NCBI RefSeq assembly: GCF_002215035.1
Contig: NZ_NKFP01000006.1
Coordinates: forward strand, 1,562,530 to 1,626,529
DNA: 64,000 nt
Reading direction: 5' to 3'
From: Leptolyngbya ohadii IS1
GTDB taxonomy: Bacteria > Cyanobacteriota > Cyanobacteriia > Elainellales > Elainellaceae
The notes beneath the pieces were generated by a model, which did not search any database, was not told the DNA's origin, and was given only the letters and a program-made list of their open reading frames with translations. Each line of letters opens with the position of its first letter. Within the stretch, counting starts at the first letter, position 1. The translations under genes were made by a program, and so were the position numbers. This document shows positions 62,093 through 64,000 of the stretch, piece after piece.

Positions 62093-64000
62093 ATGGAAAG
62101 CCGCGCTAATCTATCGGCAAACCTGTATGCCCTTCTAATTGGCATTGATTATTACAAGCCAAATCAGCTATACAAAAGTCTTAAAGGATGTGTGCGCGAT
62201 ATTAATCTGGTAGATACCTATATTAGACAAACGCTTCAGGTTTCACCCGATCAAATTTATCGATTAACTTCGCCTAATTTAGAGGATTCGGCGTCAAAGC
62301 GTGGGGCAGCACAGGAACCCGATCGCTTGTCCACCAAAGACATTTTGCCAACCTACGAAAATATCGTTAGAGCATTCCAGCAAATTACCGACAGGGCAAA
62401 ACCCGGAGAACAGGTTTATATCCACTACTCCGGTCATGGGGGACGGGCAAGAACCGTTTATCCTAACCTGAAGGGAAACAACCAGTTGGATGAAGGACTG
62501 GTGCCAATGGATATTGGAGATACTCCGGAAGGACGTTATCTGCGGGATGTGGAGATGACCACGCTGCTCAGGCGGATGACGGATAAGGGATTGATTGTCA
62601 CGCTCGTTTTGGATAGCTGCCATTCCGGTGGCGCAACCCGTGGAGACTTGGAAATTCGCAGCGGTGCCGACCTGGATACTCTGGAACGGACGGATGAGAG
62701 CCTGGTTGCAAGTCGGGAAGAACTGGAACGCAACTGGTCGGAAGTGACGGGCAACAGCAGTATCCGAGTTGCAGGACTGCCCGAAACCCGTGAATATGTA
62801 TTAATCGCAGCCTGCCGTCCTACAGAATATGCCTATGAGTATGCAGTCAACGGACAGGAACGAAACGGGGCACTGACCTACTGGATGATGGATACGCTCA
62901 AGACGCTGTCTGGACGGTTGAACTATAAAACGCTACACAGCCGCATCAGCGCCAAAGTACAGAGCAAGTTTGCACAGCAGGTTCCCATGCTTCTGGGGGA
63001 GAGCGATCGCGCCGTTTTTGAAGCAGAAATGCTGCCTACCCAACATGCGGTGACTGTTATGAAAGTAGATGCGAATCAGCAGACCCTTCAGCTAAACGCA
63101 GGACAGGCACAGGGACTAACCAGCAGAACGCTGTTTGCAATCTATCCCCTCAACACAACCGACTTTACCAATAAAGAAGCACAAATTGCGATCGCCGAAA
63201 TTACAGAAGTTGAAGCGACCAGTTCCTTCGCCCGAATTTTAGCTGAAACAGAAGGCGGCATTGGCATCAAAGGCAAAGTTGAGCAGGGCGCGCCTGCCAC
63301 GATGCTTTCTGCCCCAACCGATCTGGTACGTCGGGTGCGGTTATTCGATCAAAAAACCCTGGGCGATGCGGAGCATGAGTTACCCACTCAAGCACTGGTT
63401 GAGCAGCAAACGGAAGCACTGAATAAGGTGCGGCAATCCCTGGCAGGATGCGGCTGGGTGGTTGAAGTACAGGAGGGCGAGGAGTCGCACTTTCAAGTGG
63501 CGATCGATCGGGACGGCAACTATGAGATCTGTGCGGGAATGCCGATTTCTAACCTCAGACCTGCCCTGACAATTCAGGATTCCAGAGCGGCAGAGGGAGT
63601 CGTCAATCGTTTAGTTCACCTGGCAAAATATCAGTCGATTCAAGAGCTGGACAATCCAGAGTCAGAATTAAGAGATGCGATCGAGTTTGAATTGCTGAAT
63701 AAGAGCTTACAGGCTTTTTCTGATCCCGCAAACCCCTGTCTGGAGCCGGGAACCTTGGTGATCATGCGAATCAAAAATAACTCCTCCACTCCCTTAAACA
63801 TCGCTGTTCTCGACCTGGAACCCACCTGGGAGATTTCTCAGATTCCACTGCGGGGCATTGAGGCACCATTCTACCAGATCGCACCCGACGAAGAAGTATC
63901 GGCAAGGCTGCGCTTTGCAATTCCTGATGGGGAGAGCTACAAACAGGTTAGAGAAACGCTGAAGCTATTTGCGACACGCGGACCGGCGGATTTTCGCTGG
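62093..64000 (+). CDS. Second orthocaspase, cut by the window end
   Basis: 636 codons are visible and the frame is still open at 64000. The ATG at 62093 has AAGGA 8 bp before it; an out-of-frame ATG 4 bp earlier ends after a few codons. The caspase domain has NLYALLIGIDYYKPN, His in IHYSGHGGRAR and Cys in VLDSCHSGGATRGD. The C-terminal part follows the same order as the first copy, ending at FATRGPADFRW. The two genes are clear paralogs by tandem duplication, but the linkers have diverged, so the copy is not very recent. Confidence 0.9.
   Translation, partial: MESRANLSANLYALLIGIDYYKPNQLYKSLKGCVRDINLVDTYIRQTLQVSPDQIYRLTSPNLEDSASKRGAAQEPDRLSTKDILPTYENIVRAFQQITDRAKPGEQVYIHYSGHGGRARTVYPNLKGNNQLDEGLVPMDIGDTPEGRYLRDVEMTTLLRRMTDKGLIVTLVLDSCHSGGATRGDLEIRSGADLDTLERTDESLVASREELERNWSEVTGNSSIRVAGLPETREYVLIAACRPTEYAYEYAVNGQERNGALTYWMMDTLKTLSGRLNYKTLHSRISAKVQSKFAQQVPMLLGESDRAVFEAEMLPTQHAVTVMKVDANQQTLQLNAGQAQGLTSRTLFAIYPLNTTDFTNKEAQIAIAEITEVEATSSFARILAETEGGIGIKGKVEQGAPATMLSAPTDLVRRVRLFDQKTLGDAEHELPTQALVEQQTEALNKVRQSLAGCGWVVEVQEGEESHFQVAIDRDGNYEICAGMPISNLRPALTIQDSRAAEGVVNRLVHLAKYQSIQELDNPESELRDAIEFELLNKSLQAFSDPANPCLEPGTLVIMRIKNNSSTPLNIAVLDLEPTWEISQIPLRGIEAPFYQIAPDEEVSARLRFAIPDGESYKQVRETLKLFATRGPADFRW

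Overview
The window reads as cyanobacterial chromosome. GCGATCGC-type (HIP1-like) octamers are scattered through most genes, and the gene content (PAS/GAF-rich kinases, orthocaspases, WD40 and HEAT giant proteins, a Crp/Fnr regulator of cyanobacterial type) is typical of filamentous, large-genome cyanobacteria. I cannot name the species.

Layout. (1) 0-1.5 kb: an AT-rich formyltransferase-like/alpha-beta-hydrolase gene. (2) 1.6-22 kb: a dense defence island built around DNA phosphorothioation. It holds dndB, an unknown gene, dndC, dndD and dndE in one minus-strand operon, then a two-gene short-Argonaute module (DREN-APAZ nuclease plus MID-PIWI protein, i.e. a SPARDA-type system), a Dnd-associated methyltransferase with an internal duplication, a second PAPS-reductase-like gene with a HARE-HTH gene, an AIPR abortive-infection gene, an XRE regulator, and a tight five-gene operon (winged helix, PLD-nuclease/helicase, small protein, SMC-like ATPase, 165-aa protein) that is the likely phosphorothioate-dependent restriction arm. 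dndA and dndFGH are not in the window. (3) 22-32.7 kb: a mobile-element block with a recombinase-like gene lacking a visible catalytic Tyr, a Walker-A-degenerate TnsC-like ATPase, a TnsA-TnsB fusion whose C-terminus lies in the +1 frame after a UUU-UAA-C site, TnsC, and two TniQ proteins. It abuts tRNA-Ala(GGC), the probable insertion target. No CRISPR array or cas gene is visible.

(4) 33-46 kb: signalling genes. These are a pseudo-receiver, a Crp/Fnr regulator, a CheR-like methyltransferase, and a decaying set of PAS/GAF/REC/histidine-kinase genes (one nonsense codon, several frameshifts, one of them inside an 8-bp tandem repeat), facing an intact 1778-aa hybrid kinase. (5) 46-47.5 kb: a divergent SDR oxidoreductase/HxlR regulator pair. 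(6) 47.6-64 kb: caspase-fold and NLR-like proteins. These are caspase-nSTAND-WD40 (14 blades), CHAT-NACHT-HEAT, and two tandem orthocaspases, the second cut by the window end. Two peptidoglycan hydrolases (GH24 lysozyme and M15 peptidase, both with PG-binding domains) lie between them.

How they may work together: DndBCDE marks host DNA with sulfur, the PLD-helicase operon probably attacks unmarked DNA, and SPARDA and AIPR may act as abortive back-ups. The Tn7-like block next to the tRNA gene offers a route by which the island may have arrived, although I could not find both transposon ends.
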